From positions 1-54,367 of the forward strand of contig SXUI01000020.1 of assembly GCA_005790605.1 (NCBI GenBank): DNA of 54,367 nt, in the 5' to 3' direction. How positions within the stretch are numbered: position 1 is the first letter of the stretch; the number at the start of each line of letters is the position of its first letter. Positions 25,614 through 33,898 of the stretch are shown piece after piece. Made by a program: the position numbers and the translations under genes. The stretch is from Planctomycetia bacterium (GTDB taxonomy: Bacteria > Planctomycetota > Phycisphaerae > Phycisphaerales > SM1A02). Under the pieces are notes generated by a model. The model saw only the letters and a list, made by a program, of their open reading frames with translations. It searched no databases and had not been told where the DNA came from.

Positions 25614-26951
25614 TCATTCCTCTTTGAATTTCAACGAAGTTCCGTAGGTCTCGCGAAGGCCAAAGACCGCGGGCACTGCAATCAGCATGGCAACGACAGC
25701 CGTCGCCGCGGCGGCCATCCAAGTCGCGCGTTCTCCGAATCCCCCCGCAGTAAACGCGCCATCAAACGCCACCCACATCATGCCCCATCCCGCGGTCGAC
25801 CACCGAACTAAGTTTGGTGCGGTGGTCGCAACGGTGCCTCGAAGATCGGTTCCAAACTGCTCCGCGGCGGTCGTCGCAAAGACGGCCCAATACCCAGTCG
25901 CGACTCCCAAGAAACAAACGACTGCGTAGAACATCGGCAGCGAAATCGCGCCGAGCGTGAAGTAGCAAGCGATCGCAATGGCAGTCAGAAGCTGGAACAG
26001 CAAGATCGACTTCTTGCGAGACCTCATCCATTGGCTACACAGTCCGCTGAGAAGATCGCCCGCCGCGAGACCGACATAACACCAAAAAATCGCGTTCTTC
26101 GGCGAGGGCTTCTCCACGCCCTGCAACCCAAGCGAAGTGCCGATGACATCCGCATACTTCACGAGCACTCCGACAGCAAACCAAATCGGGACTGCAATGA
26201 AGACCGTGCAGAGGTAGCGCAGCAATCGGCGCGGCGGCGAAAACAGGCGCCAGAAAGCACCAGCGCCCAGAGCTTGATGACCTGCCATCTCGCGAAAGAG
26301 TCCGCTCTCGGCAACTCCGATTCGAAGGAAGAGCAAACACAGTCCCAAACATCCTCCAATGGCGAAGGATGTCCGCCACGAGCAATAGGTCGTCGTCACA
26401 TACGCGGCAATCGCGCCCACGATGCCAACCACTGCGACGATCGTGGTCGCGTACCCGCGTCGCTGCTCAGAGACAATCTCCGAGACGAGCGTGATTCCTG
26501 CACCGAGCTCCCCCGCAAGGCCGAACCCGGCAACAAACCTCAGCACCTCATACTGATCAATAGCCCGACCTACACCGAGCGAGTACATCCATCCATACGC
26601 TCCGTTTGGATCGATATCTGCGATCGCCGCGTTCAACACATTCGCAATTGAGTACACCAAGATGGAGCCAAAAAGGACCTTGAGACGCCCCTTCCGGTCG
26701 GCCAGAACTCCCCACACAAGACCCCCGAGGAGCAGCCCTGTCGTCTGCAGCGTGTTGTCGAGCCAGAGTCCCCAATGCTTGAGCAACGCATCCGCAGCAT
26801 CGGGCGCGAGCCCAACAAGGTCAGGCGCCAGAACCTCCTGCAAGCTCTCCTTGCGGACAAGTGCGAAGAGCAGCAGGTCGAAAATGTCAACGAAATAGCC
26901 CAATGCGGCGACGAGAACCGCAAGCCCGATAGCGTTTCGACCAGTCCGCAT
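25614..26951 (-). CDS. MFS transporter (metabolite:H+ symporter type)
   Basis: This 445-residue integral inner-membrane protein has about twelve hydrophobic segments. The conserved loop between TM2 and TM3 reads GVLADRKGRLKVLFGS, the major-facilitator A motif (GxLaDrxGRkxxl). RFVAGFGLAGELGAGITLVSE, then EQRRGYATTIVAVVGIVGA, resemble the metabolite/H+ symporter (MHS) branch that carries organic or sugar acids. The substrate cannot be read from sequence. ATG 26951 was chosen because the 28 residues upstream in the frame carry no membrane or family pattern. It is divergent from the prepilin-like cluster, separated by 139 bp in which no clear promoter was recognised. Confidence 0.85.
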   Translation of the reverse strand: MRTGRNAIGLAVLVAALGYFVDIFDLLLFALVRKESLQEVLAPDLVGLAPDAADALLKHWGLWLDNTLQTTGLLLGGLVWGVLADRKGRLKVLFGSILVYSIANVLNAAIADIDPNGAYGWMYSLGVGRAIDQYEVLRFVAGFGLAGELGAGITLVSEIVSEQRRGYATTIVAVVGIVGAIAAYVTTTYCSWRTSFAIGGCLGLCLLFLRIGVAESGLFREMAGHQALGAGAFWRLFSPPRRLLRYLCTVFIAVPIWFAVGVLVKYADVIGTSLGLQGVEKPSPKNAIFWCYVGLAAGDLLSGLCSQWMRSRKKSILLFQLLTAIAIACYFTLGAISLPMFYAVVCFLGVATGYWAVFATTAAEQFGTDLRGTVATTAPNLVRWSTAGWGMMWVAFDGAFTAGGFGERATWMAAAATAVVAMLIAVPAVFGLRETYGTSLKFKEE

Positions 26952-27090
26952 GGAGCGCAGTGTTGCACCCTCCGCCCTTATCAGCAAATGAGGTTGCGCC
27001 CACGAGGGGTACACTCGACAATATCTGCGAGCCAAGAAGCGAATCCGTCAGAGTTGAGCTTTCGTCGATCCGTTTGGGTCCTACCTTCGT

Positions 27091-27984
27091 ATGGTGAAGC
27101 GCATGTCACATCGCAAGAACGCATTTACGCTCGTCGAACTGCTCGTCGTTGTCGGCATCATCGTGCTCCTCGTCGGCTTGCTCTTCTCAAGCCTCGGTGA
27201 GTTCCGTCGTCAGGCGGTCCAAACGGCATGCCTCTCCAACCAACGACAGATTGCGCTCGCGTGTGTTGCCTACGCAGATGACAACATCGGTCGTCTGCCT
27301 TCTCCGCGCACCGATCATCTCAGCAGCGACTCAGCCCTCTCCTATAAGAATATGTGGGTCGATACTGCGGCCACAGGTGGCCTCGTCGCAGGAAAGGAAA
27401 CTGAGAAGTCACTCGAGGCGGGAGCTCTTTGGACCTATCTCGGGCAAGACCCGAAGGTGTACAAGTCGCCGCAGGATCCCGACGACACGAGCAAGCGAAT
27501 TCGCAGCTACGCGCTCAATGCGTTTGTTGGTGTCGGTGAGGGAAACTACAACGAGCGCTGCGATGATCTTTGGGACTTTCCACATCCGGATCACACACAG
27601 ACGCCCGCTGAACTGAAGAAGCAGTGGTTCAAGACTGTGACTATCGCGCAGATTCCACAGCCCTCTCGCACGATGAATGCGATCACCGAGGAAGATCGAT
27701 ACGGCTACAACACGCAAGGGTGGTGCATTTCGATTCACCCGTCCTTCAATCAGCCACTGTTCGGAGAATGGATTGACTCGCCAGCGTTGTGGAATGGTTC
27801 GCGCGTGAACATGTCTTACATGGATGGATCGGTCGAGGCCGCGGACATCTTGTATCCATCGCTCGCGCGTCAATTCGCCGCTGACGCAGACTCGCACTGG
27901 GTCATCGAAGGCGGCGGTCGCCCCGCGTTCAAGTACATGGCGGACCGAATGCTCCCGGGGCACATTCGCCAAAACCTGCAGTGA
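27091..27984 (+). CDS. Prepilin-type N-terminal methylation protein (DUF1559-like), copy 1
   Basis: This 297-residue secreted pseudopilin-like protein has a short basic leader (MVKRMSHRKNA). The type IV prepilin cleavage/methylation motif FTLVELLVVVGIIVLLVG follows, then a long globular domain. As in the large planctomycete DUF1559-like group, an N-methylated helix is followed by LSNQRQIALA, and a late DG motif (NMSYMDGSVEAADILYP) lies before the C-terminus. Start ATG 27091; ATG 27103 would also serve. It is the first of three adjacent paralogues. Processing needs a prepilin peptidase, which is not seen in this window. A role in a pseudopilus or surface fibre is inference from the N-terminus. 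Confidence 0.85.
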   Translation: MVKRMSHRKNAFTLVELLVVVGIIVLLVGLLFSSLGEFRRQAVQTACLSNQRQIALACVAYADDNIGRLPSPRTDHLSSDSALSYKNMWVDTAATGGLVAGKETEKSLEAGALWTYLGQDPKVYKSPQDPDDTSKRIRSYALNAFVGVGEGNYNERCDDLWDFPHPDHTQTPAELKKQWFKTVTIAQIPQPSRTMNAITEEDRYGYNTQGWCISIHPSFNQPLFGEWIDSPALWNGSRVNMSYMDGSVEAADILYPSLARQFAADADSHWVIEGGGRPAFKYMADRMLPGHIRQNLQ

Positions 27985-28021
27985 TTCCGCGCGCCACGCG
28001 CAAACGCAATTGAGCTCACGC

Positions 28022-28921
28022 ATGACTACAAGCCGTGCTTCGCAGTGCCCGCCACGCGCCTTCACTCTTGTCGAGTTGCTCGTGGTGGTGGGCATCATCG
28101 TGCTCCTCATCGGGCTGTTGTTCTCGAGCCTCGGGGAGTTTCGCCGCCAAGCTGCGCAGACGGCGTGCTTGTCGAATCAGCGACAAATCGCCCTAGCCGC
28201 CGCGGCCTACGCCACGGACAACAACGGTCGGCTCCCATGCGGCCGCACCGCGCATCTCTCGTACGGATCTCCGCCTGACTTCGTGAACATGTGGGTGGAC
28301 TCGGCCGCGCCTGGAGCCACGCTTGGCGGTCGCGAAACCGTGAAGTCGCTTGAAGCCGGCGTGATGTGGAATTACCTCGGGCAAAACGCTGCCGCGTACA
28401 AATCTCCACAAGATCCCGACGACACCACCAAACGCATTCGCAGTTACTCCCTCAACTCATTCGTCGGAGCGGGCGAGCGAAGTTACAGCAATCGCTGCGA
28501 TGATTCGTGGGACTTCCCGCACTCGGATCACCCGCAGACGCCGGTGGAATTGAAGAAGAAGTGGTATCGGATGGTGACGATTGCGCAGATCCCGCAACCT
28601 TCACGAACGATGTACACGATCACTGAAGAAGACCGCTACGGATTCAACCTTGATGGATGGACGATCACGATTCACCCATCATTCAACAATCCTCTGTTTG
28701 GGGAGTTCATCGATACGCCAGCAACTTGGAATGGCTCGCGCGTCAACATGTCATACATGGACGGCTCCGTAGAAGCTGCTGACATTCTTTACCCGTCGCT
28801 GATTCGTCAACTCGACGCGGATGCGGATTCACATTGGGTCATAGAAGGTGGCGGGCGCCCGGCATTCAAGTACCTCTCTGACCGCTTGTTGCCCGGGCAC
28901 ATTCGCCAGAACCTGCAGTGA
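28022..28921 (+). CDS. Prepilin-type N-terminal methylation protein (DUF1559-like), copy 2
   Basis: This is a 299-residue paralogue of the preceding protein, 37 bp downstream. The prepilin motif (AFTLVELLVVVGIIVLLIG) and almost the whole body align without gaps of note: QSPQ becomes KSPQDPDDTTKRIRSY, and WNGSRVNMSYMDGSVEAADI and the ending GHIRQNLQ are the same as in copy 1. The open frame extends upstream to 27824, but that part lies inside copy 1, so ATG 28022 is the start. High similarity to copy 1 suggests recent duplication. Confidence 0.86.
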   Translation: MTTSRASQCPPRAFTLVELLVVVGIIVLLIGLLFSSLGEFRRQAAQTACLSNQRQIALAAAAYATDNNGRLPCGRTAHLSYGSPPDFVNMWVDSAAPGATLGGRETVKSLEAGVMWNYLGQNAAAYKSPQDPDDTTKRIRSYSLNSFVGAGERSYSNRCDDSWDFPHSDHPQTPVELKKKWYRMVTIAQIPQPSRTMYTITEEDRYGFNLDGWTITIHPSFNNPLFGEFIDTPATWNGSRVNMSYMDGSVEAADILYPSLIRQLDADADSHWVIEGGGRPAFKYLSDRLLPGHIRQNLQ

Positions 28922-28958
28922 GCGTGCCCACGAGGCGGTTGCCGATCGAAGCCTCCCC

Positions 28959-29855
28959 ATGCACCCTCGTCACGCATCCCATCGCGCGCCGGCCTTCACG
29001 CTCGTCGAATTGCTCGTCGTCGTCGGCATCATCGTGCTGCTCGTCGGCTTGCTTTTCGTGAGCCTGGCGCAGTTCTATCGGCACGCTCGACAGACTGCGT
29101 GTCTCTCCAAGCAACGACAGATTGCGCTCGCGAGCGCGGCATATGCAGCTGACAGTGACGGTCGATTCCCATCCCCTCGCACCGATGCGAGAGCATGCGC
29201 TGCCGCTCCCTTCACGATGAACTCGTGGGTTGACACCGCAGCCGCTGGCGGATTTGTCAATGGCATTGAAACGACTGCCTCTCTTGAGGCAGGTCGGTTG
29301 TGGAACTATCTCAACGCCGATGCGTCTGCTTACAAGTCCCCGCAAGATTGGACGGATGCCTTCACGCGCGTGCGAAGTTACTCACTGAACGCATTCGTGG
29401 GCGTTGGAGAGCGCAACTACAACGCTCGCGCCAACGACAACTACGACTTTCCGAGCCCGGATCATCCGCAAACGCCTGCGGCGCAACGTGGAAAGTGGTT
29501 CAACACGACGACGCTCGCTCAGATTCCGCAGCCGGCGCGGACGATGTGCTCAATCAGCGAAGAGGACAGTGCGGGCTACAACACGCATGGTTGGATCATC
29601 GCGCTCCACCCCTCCGACACGCATGCGGGCTTCGGCCAATGGCTCGACTCGCCAGCGCTTTGGAACGGCTCGCGAGTAAACATCTCAAACCTCGATGGAT
29701 CGATCGAGGCGCTCGACATTCTTTACGACAGTTTGCGTGAGCAGTTCGAGTCGCAGGCGTCATCGCACGGACTCGTCGAAGGCGGAACCCGTCCGGCGTT
29801 CAAAGCAATGGCGGACCGCATGTTGCCGGGGATCATCGACCCGGCGCTGCAGTAG
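28959..29855 (+). CDS. Prepilin-type N-terminal methylation protein (DUF1559-like), copy 3
   Basis: This 298-residue third paralogue lies 37 bp after copy 2. The motif AFTLVELLVVVGIIVLLVG is intact, but the body is more diverged (QFYRHARQTACLSKQRQ; SPQDWTDAFTRVRSY; NISNLDGSIEALDILYDS) and it ends in GIIDPALQ. The start is ATG 28959; the frame is open further upstream inside copy 2. It probably belongs to the same transcript as copies 1 and 2. It converges on the small lipoprotein gene, 19 bp away. Confidence 0.85.
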   Translation: MHPRHASHRAPAFTLVELLVVVGIIVLLVGLLFVSLAQFYRHARQTACLSKQRQIALASAAYAADSDGRFPSPRTDARACAAAPFTMNSWVDTAAAGGFVNGIETTASLEAGRLWNYLNADASAYKSPQDWTDAFTRVRSYSLNAFVGVGERNYNARANDNYDFPSPDHPQTPAAQRGKWFNTTTLAQIPQPARTMCSISEEDSAGYNTHGWIIALHPSDTHAGFGQWLDSPALWNGSRVNISNLDGSIEALDILYDSLREQFESQASSHGLVEGGTRPAFKAMADRMLPGIIDPALQ

Positions 29856-29874
29856 GTAGGCGCGAGCGCCTGCG

Positions 29875-30288
29875 TCACTTCCCAGCGAGCGCTTTCAATT
29901 GGTCGTAGGGCAGCGACATGATCATGTCCATGACCGCGCGATCGTCGTCAGTCCAGTTCCCAGCGTTGACGATCTTGCCGATGACTTGACCTGATGCTCC
30001 GACCTTGCCGAAGAGTTCGTTGAACTTCGCGCGTTGTGCGTCATCCATATCTTCGCCAATCGAACCGCGGAAGTCACCCAGCTCGGCATCGGCGGCATGC
30101 CGCGCCATGATCGCATCGATGAGCGGTTTGAACTTCGCGTGCTTTGCCGCCTCGAGTTGCGCCGACGGTGGAACGAACGGCGGCGGTTCTTGCGCGCCTC
30201 TCGACGAGCCGTCGTCACAAGCGACGAACGCGAGCGTCACAGCGGCAAGGAGCGAGCAAGCCCGAACACCAGAGGAAGAGCGAGGCAT
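29875..30288 (-). CDS. Small hypothetical lipoprotein
   Basis: This is a predicted 137-residue lipoprotein. The signal ACSLLAAVTLAFVAC has a lipobox-like end, followed by a Ser/Pro-rich spacer (DDGSSRGAQEPPPFVPP). The rest is a helical, charged domain (LEAAKHAKFKPLIDAIMARH, SIGEDMDDAQRAKFNELFGK, DDDRAVMDMIMSLPYDQLKA). I do not recognise the family. The open frame runs to 30687, but the signal peptide at ATG 30288 marks the likely start. It converges on prepilin copy 3 and is divergent from the blue-copper gene. Confidence 0.65.
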   Translation of the reverse strand: MPRSSSGVRACSLLAAVTLAFVACDDGSSRGAQEPPPFVPPSAQLEAAKHAKFKPLIDAIMARHAADAELGDFRGSIGEDMDDAQRAKFNELFGKVGASGQVIGKIVNAGNWTDDDRAVMDMIMSLPYDQLKALAGK

Positions 30289-30442
30289 AGGGGGAGCGTA
30301 ACAACCAAAGTCAGTTGCCATTAAGCCATCGGAAGCGCCTCCGATGGGTCGGGGGCTGTCGGAAATCCGCAATTCCCGCAATATTGGCTTTGAAGTGTTG
30401 GAATGCGCTGTACTTTGGGAGGCGGCTGGCGCCTCCTCCCTT

Positions 30443-30970
30443 ATGAGCATCCCCGTACAGTTTCCATCCAAACTTGTGCTTCCGGTCGCCTTCGGCGCTC
30501 TGATCGCTGCCGTGACCCCGTGCATCGCGGCGGAGATCACCGTCTCGACGAAAGGCTTCACATTCAATCCACCGAGCGTGAACGCGAATCCTGGCGATGT
30601 GATTCGATTCGTGCGCACCGGCGGGTCGCATACCGCCACGAGCGGATCGAATTGCTCTCCTGATGGGCTCTTCGATGCGCCGCTCAATCTTGCGAATCCA
30701 GTCTTCCTCTGGACTGTCCCGCAAAGCGCGGCTGGAACGACCGTCGCGTACTACTGCAATCCACACTGCTTCTCCGGCATGGACGGTGTGATTGTCGTCG
30801 GTGCGGGCGGAGGGCCACCTTGCGATCTCAACGACGATGGCTTCGTCAATGCTTCCGATCTTGCCATTCTCCTGAGCAGCTGGGGAACAGCAGGTCCTGG
30901 GGACATTGACGGGAACGGCGTTGTCGAAGCGCCAGATCTTGCCATACTACTAGGCAAGTGGACTGGTTGA
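30443..30970 (+). CDS. Secreted blue-copper (cupredoxin) protein with C-terminal dockerin-like module
   Basis: This is a 175-residue exported protein. A signal peptide ends at CIAAE, followed by a plastocyanin-like domain of about 90 residues (VSTKGFTFNPPSVNANPGDV, then VRTGGSHTATS). The type 1 copper ligands are all visible: His of GGSHTA, then Cys, His and Met of YYCNPHCFSGMDG. A duplicated dockerin-like calcium-binding motif closes the protein (CDLNDDGFVNASDLAILL and DIDGNGVVEAPDLAILLGKW). It probably carries single electrons outside the inner membrane and is retained or sorted by the C-terminal module. Its 3' end overlaps the redoxin gene by 13 bp, which suggests joint expression with the redoxin / cytochrome pair. 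Confidence 0.85.
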   Translation: MSIPVQFPSKLVLPVAFGALIAAVTPCIAAEITVSTKGFTFNPPSVNANPGDVIRFVRTGGSHTATSGSNCSPDGLFDAPLNLANPVFLWTVPQSAAGTTVAYYCNPHCFSGMDGVIVVGAGGGPPCDLNDDGFVNASDLAILLSSWGTAGPGDIDGNGVVEAPDLAILLGKWTG

Positions 30971-31614
30971 AAAATCGTTTCGCTTGCGTCTGCGTCGCGG
31001 CGCTCATTTTGCCGAGCACCGTAGGTTTTTTTTGGGGCGCATGCTCGCTACGGCAATCGGGGCGCGCACCGACCCATCCGAGTGAGCTTCGAGGTATCAC
31101 GACGCTAGACGGTTGTCCCCTCGATCCGCGCGACGAGATCCCCGGCACCTTGGTGGCCGTTGTCTTCATCTCTCATGACTGCCCGATCTCCAACGCACTC
31201 GCGCCGGAACTCTGCGCGCTTGCTCCGAACGCCCGCGGCCGCGGCGTCTGTTTCTATGCAGTCCACGCGAATCCTCCCGAAGATCTCGCGCTCGTCGTCA
31301 CCCATGGCAAAGAGTTTGGATTCTCCGCCGCGATGACGGTGCTCCTTGATCCAGACCAAACGCTCGCGCGAGCAACGGGTGCCCGCGTCATGCCCGAAGC
31401 GGTGCTCTTTCGGTGCCATGCGGACCGCGAGATCGAGATCCTTTACAGCGGCCGCGTGAACGATTTGTACTCCGCGCTTGGTCGTCGCCGAGCGTCACCG
31501 ACGCGCAATGAACTTCGCGATGCAATCGACGCCGCCGTCGCTGGCGTTGCGCCTGTCCAATCAAAGACGAAAGCAATCGGATGCTTTATCGAAATGTCGC
31601 CTTCGCCGGACTGA
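30958..31614 (+). CDS. Membrane-anchored or exported redoxin (AhpC/TSA-like)
   Basis: This 218-residue protein has an N-terminal hydrophobic segment (FACVCVAALILPSTVGFFWG) and a thioredoxin-like redoxin domain. The peroxidatic-type cysteine stands in FISHDCPISNALAPELCALA, the pattern seen in planctomycete redoxins that precede cytochrome c and PHM-like domains. The later GARVMPEAVLFRCHADREIE supplies the cis-Pro region (VMPEAVLF). The start is GTG 30958, inside the end of the cupredoxin gene; a TTG at 30967 is an alternative. It overlaps the cytochrome/PHM-like gene by 34 bp. In many relatives the redoxin and the downstream domains form one polypeptide; here they are separate. A redox or metal-delivery role is inference. 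Confidence 0.78.
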   Translation: MDWLKNRFACVCVAALILPSTVGFFWGACSLRQSGRAPTHPSELRGITTLDGCPLDPRDEIPGTLVAVVFISHDCPISNALAPELCALAPNARGRGVCFYAVHANPPEDLALVVTHGKEFGFSAAMTVLLDPDQTLARATGARVMPEAVLFRCHADREIEILYSGRVNDLYSALGRRRASPTRNELRDAIDAAVAGVAPVQSKTKAIGCFIEMSPSPD

Positions 31615-32834
31615 TTGCGGCTTGCATCGCGGTGGAAGCCGTGGCTCACACCGATGCGGAAGACGCGCTCGCACGGCACTGCCTCAGTTGCCACAGCGAC
31701 CGCGGCGCTGCTCCATTTCGATTCGACTCGATACACGGCCTGCTCCGCAGTCGCCAACTCATGCGCGCGCTTATCGAAGACAACACGATGCCGCCATCGC
31801 TCGTCAACGACTACGCGCATCCGATTACAAACAATCGAAAACTCAACGCCGCGACAAAGCAAGTCTTGCTTGACGCGCTTTCCACGCCAGAGTCTGTAAG
31901 GGCAGCGTTTCCCAATTTCCACGCCAACGACGACACCGAGGCCTGCGACGAGCGCCTGCGCTTCTCGCCCTTCGCAGCATGGACGATGCCCGCGAGTGGC
32001 GGAATGCGGTTGCGCACCTATCTCGTCGAAACTGCACGCAATGCTCCCGCGCGCGTTCGCGGCTTTCACAGCACCGCGCCCCGCGCGTTCGCGAGTTCGC
32101 CCATTCGAATGCTCGCCTGCGCACCAGACCCCTCGCGCTCGCTCGCAATCTTGCAAGAACCAAACGAGGCAGGCTTCGAAGCGATGGGAAATGTCGGAAC
32201 AATTCCCGCGGGCGCGCTAGGCGCGATCACGCGCGTGATGCCGCGTTTCGAACTTCCACGCGGCTTCACCTTCCTGCTCCCAGAAGGCGCCATCGCGATG
32301 GAGATGACTTCGGAGCCGATCGGTAAGGCTGCACCCGTAGAGGCCGATCTCGCGTGGATCGAAAGCGACGCCTATGACACACGCGTCGTTCGTGCAATCG
32401 CACTTGCGCCCAGACAATTGCGGATTCCCGGCGGAGCGTCGTTGGAGTGCGCGCGGCAACACACGATACCTCGCGACCTCGACCTGATCGGCGTCATCGT
32501 GAAGGGCGGTGCGTTTCTGCGAAACGTCACGCTCGAGTCCCGCCCTCTCGGAGGATCCCTCAAGCCACTTCTCGAGATTCCCGATTTCCGACTCGCGTTG
32601 AGTGAGCCATGGTTCTTCGAAACACCCATTGCACTCGATCGTGATGAGCGCATCACCGCGACCTTCGGCTTCGATAACACGAGTGAGAATCCGCAGCAGC
32701 CCCTCGATCCCCCGCAGGAAGTCATCGGCGGACTCCCGCCTGAGGGCGAAGACAGCGTCGTCATTCTGCTTGTTGCCGATCGCGTGCGTGGATCAACTCC
32801 TGCAGTGCTGCCGACGAACACTCCAAGCCGATAG
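31581..32834 (+). CDS. Cytochrome c motif fused to degenerate PHM-like (copper type II monooxygenase) fold
   Basis: This is a 417-residue exported protein with a signal peptide ending near AVAHTD. A haem-binding CLSCH motif lies in a small cytochrome-like segment (ALARHCLSCHSDRGAAPFRF, then a PP-containing DNTMPPSL that could supply Met). The C-terminal ~250 residues resemble the two jelly rolls of copper type II ascorbate-dependent monooxygenases (IPAGALGAITRVMP; FDNTSENPQQPLDPPQEV near the end). Where family members have copper-binding His (HYHP-type and HMHL-type motifs), this protein reads MEMTSEPIGK and VIVKGGAFLRN, so the metal ligands appear lost. It follows the redoxin with overlapping frames and precedes pgeF by 8 bp. 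Confidence 0.72.
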   Translation: MLYRNVAFAGLIAACIAVEAVAHTDAEDALARHCLSCHSDRGAAPFRFDSIHGLLRSRQLMRALIEDNTMPPSLVNDYAHPITNNRKLNAATKQVLLDALSTPESVRAAFPNFHANDDTEACDERLRFSPFAAWTMPASGGMRLRTYLVETARNAPARVRGFHSTAPRAFASSPIRMLACAPDPSRSLAILQEPNEAGFEAMGNVGTIPAGALGAITRVMPRFELPRGFTFLLPEGAIAMEMTSEPIGKAAPVEADLAWIESDAYDTRVVRAIALAPRQLRIPGGASLECARQHTIPRDLDLIGVIVKGGAFLRNVTLESRPLGGSLKPLLEIPDFRLALSEPWFFETPIALDRDERITATFGFDNTSENPQQPLDPPQEVIGGLPPEGEDSVVILLVADRVRGSTPAVLPTNTPSR

Positions 32835-32842
32835 AGGCATGA

Positions 32843-33664
32843 ATGCTCGTCGAGGTTGTTACTCCTGAAGGCTTGGTGCTACTCCAGAGCCCGCTGTTAC
32901 GCGACGCTGGTTTCGCACATGGATTCTCCACACGAATCGGCGGCGTGAGCAGCGCGCCCTTCGACACGCTGAATCTGCAATCTTCACGCGCGAATGCGGA
33001 CCTTGATGCGAGTGAGCGCGACGCGGAGTCCAATCTCCTAGAGAATCGGCGGCGATTCGCGAAGGCTACCGGCATTGATCCGTCGCGCCCCATCGCCGAA
33101 GTGAGTCAAGTGCACGGCTGTGGTGTTGCAACGAGTGTCGACGCACTTGCGGCGCGCCAGTTCGCAGACGCCATGACCAGCGCACCAGGAGAAGGAGCAG
33201 CGCTCATTCGCATCGCTGATTGCGTACCCATTCTCGTAGGTTGCAACGCCACTGGCATGGTTGCGGCGATGCACGCAGGATGGCGCGGCGTTGTTGCTGG
33301 TGTTGTCGGTTCAGGAATCGCCGCACTGCTTTCGCGGGGTGCGCAGCGCGCATCATTGCGAGCAGCGATTGGGCCTTGCATCCGCACTGAGCAGTTTGAG
33401 ATTGGCGACGAAGTCACAACTGCGTTCTCCAAGGCTGGACTCCGCGAGTTCATTACCGAATTCAAACAGCCGTCAGGTAAACAGCACGCGGATCTTGTGA
33501 AGGCTGTGTCCATGCAGCTCAGGGGCGCTGGGATCGCCGCGCGTAACTTCGACTCTGGTCCGCCGTGCACGTTTGAAGACCCGAAACGCTTCTTCAGTTT
33601 CCGACGCGATGGCGTGCGCAGCGGGAGACTCGCCGCGATCATCGCGCCGCGAGGCGTCCCTTGA
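32843..33664 (+). CDS. pgeF: Peptidoglycan editing factor PgeF (YfiH / DUF152 family)
   Basis: This 273-residue cytoplasmic protein belongs to the laccase-domain (YfiH) family, which removes wrongly incorporated residues in peptidoglycan precursors; some members act on purine nucleosides. Signatures are AHGFSTRIGGVSSAPFDTLN, EVSQVHGCGV, RIADCVPILVG, AAMHAGWRGVVAGV and AAIGPCIRTEQFEIGDEV; these carry the conserved His and Cys metal-site residues. The ending is short. It is the last gene of the rightward cupredoxin-redoxin-cytochrome group. Its TGA stop forms the edge of the structured repeat R2. Confidence 0.92.
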   Translation: MLVEVVTPEGLVLLQSPLLRDAGFAHGFSTRIGGVSSAPFDTLNLQSSRANADLDASERDAESNLLENRRRFAKATGIDPSRPIAEVSQVHGCGVATSVDALAARQFADAMTSAPGEGAALIRIADCVPILVGCNATGMVAAMHAGWRGVVAGVVGSGIAALLSRGAQRASLRAAIGPCIRTEQFEIGDEVTTAFSKAGLREFITEFKQPSGKQHADLVKAVSMQLRGAGIAARNFDSGPPCTFEDPKRFFSFRRDGVRSGRLAAIIAPRGVP

Positions 33665-33676
33665 GCGCTTGCGCAG

Positions 33677-33704
33677 GTTTCTTGCAGTGAAGCACCGCAA
33701 AAAC
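33677..33704. other. Conserved hairpin of the interspersed repeat (R2)
   Basis: Flanks GTTTCTTGC and GCAAAAAC pair, and the stem GCAGTG / CACCGC closes a three-base loop. On the opposite strand the one mismatch becomes a G-T pair. It is shorter than the R1 and R3 stems but occupies the same place relative to the palindrome. It begins 13 bases after the pgeF stop. Confidence 0.65.
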
Positions 33705-33722
33705 CTGCACTCGCTTTGGACT

Positions 33723-33752
33723 CCGGCGGGCCGAGTGAATCGGCACCGCCGG
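33723..33752. repeat. 30-bp interrupted palindrome (R2)
   Basis: This is an exact reverse complement of 19335-19364, 14.4 kb away, with arms CCGGCGG and CCGCCGG and inner arms GCCGA and TCGGC. Perfect identity over 30 bases outside genes implies either recent spread or strong constraint. Confidence 0.85.
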
Positions 33753-33898
33753 AGATCGAACTCAACGCGCCGATCGAGCGAAAACAGAAGACACCGGAAT
33801 TGCGCCGCTCGCGTTTCACTCGCGGCGGCGCAGTCGAAAGCGAGCGAGGAATCCGCTGCTTGGAGCGGATTCAAGTCGCGAGCGCTCAAGAGACGCGG

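Larger units (their letters stand above)
33662..33893. repeat. Interspersed intergenic repeat block, copy R2
   Basis: This block fills the space between the converging ends of pgeF and the GH95-like gene, in opposite orientation to R1 and R3. It contains a hairpin (33677-33704), the 30-bp palindrome (33723-33752), the word CGGAATTGCG (shared with R1 and R3) and a segment near 33836-33870 matching R1. The word AAGTCGCGAGCGCTCAA at 33873-33889 recurs in R3. The first bases TGAGCGCT include the pgeF stop codon. Translations across it in several frames give similar peptides to R1 because of the DNA repeat, not because of a gene. Confidence 0.85.

Noticed and set aside
29875-30687. 270-codon version of the small lipoprotein
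   Set aside because: The upstream part overlaps the divergent cupredoxin gene and would bury the signal peptide; ATG 30288 is preferred.
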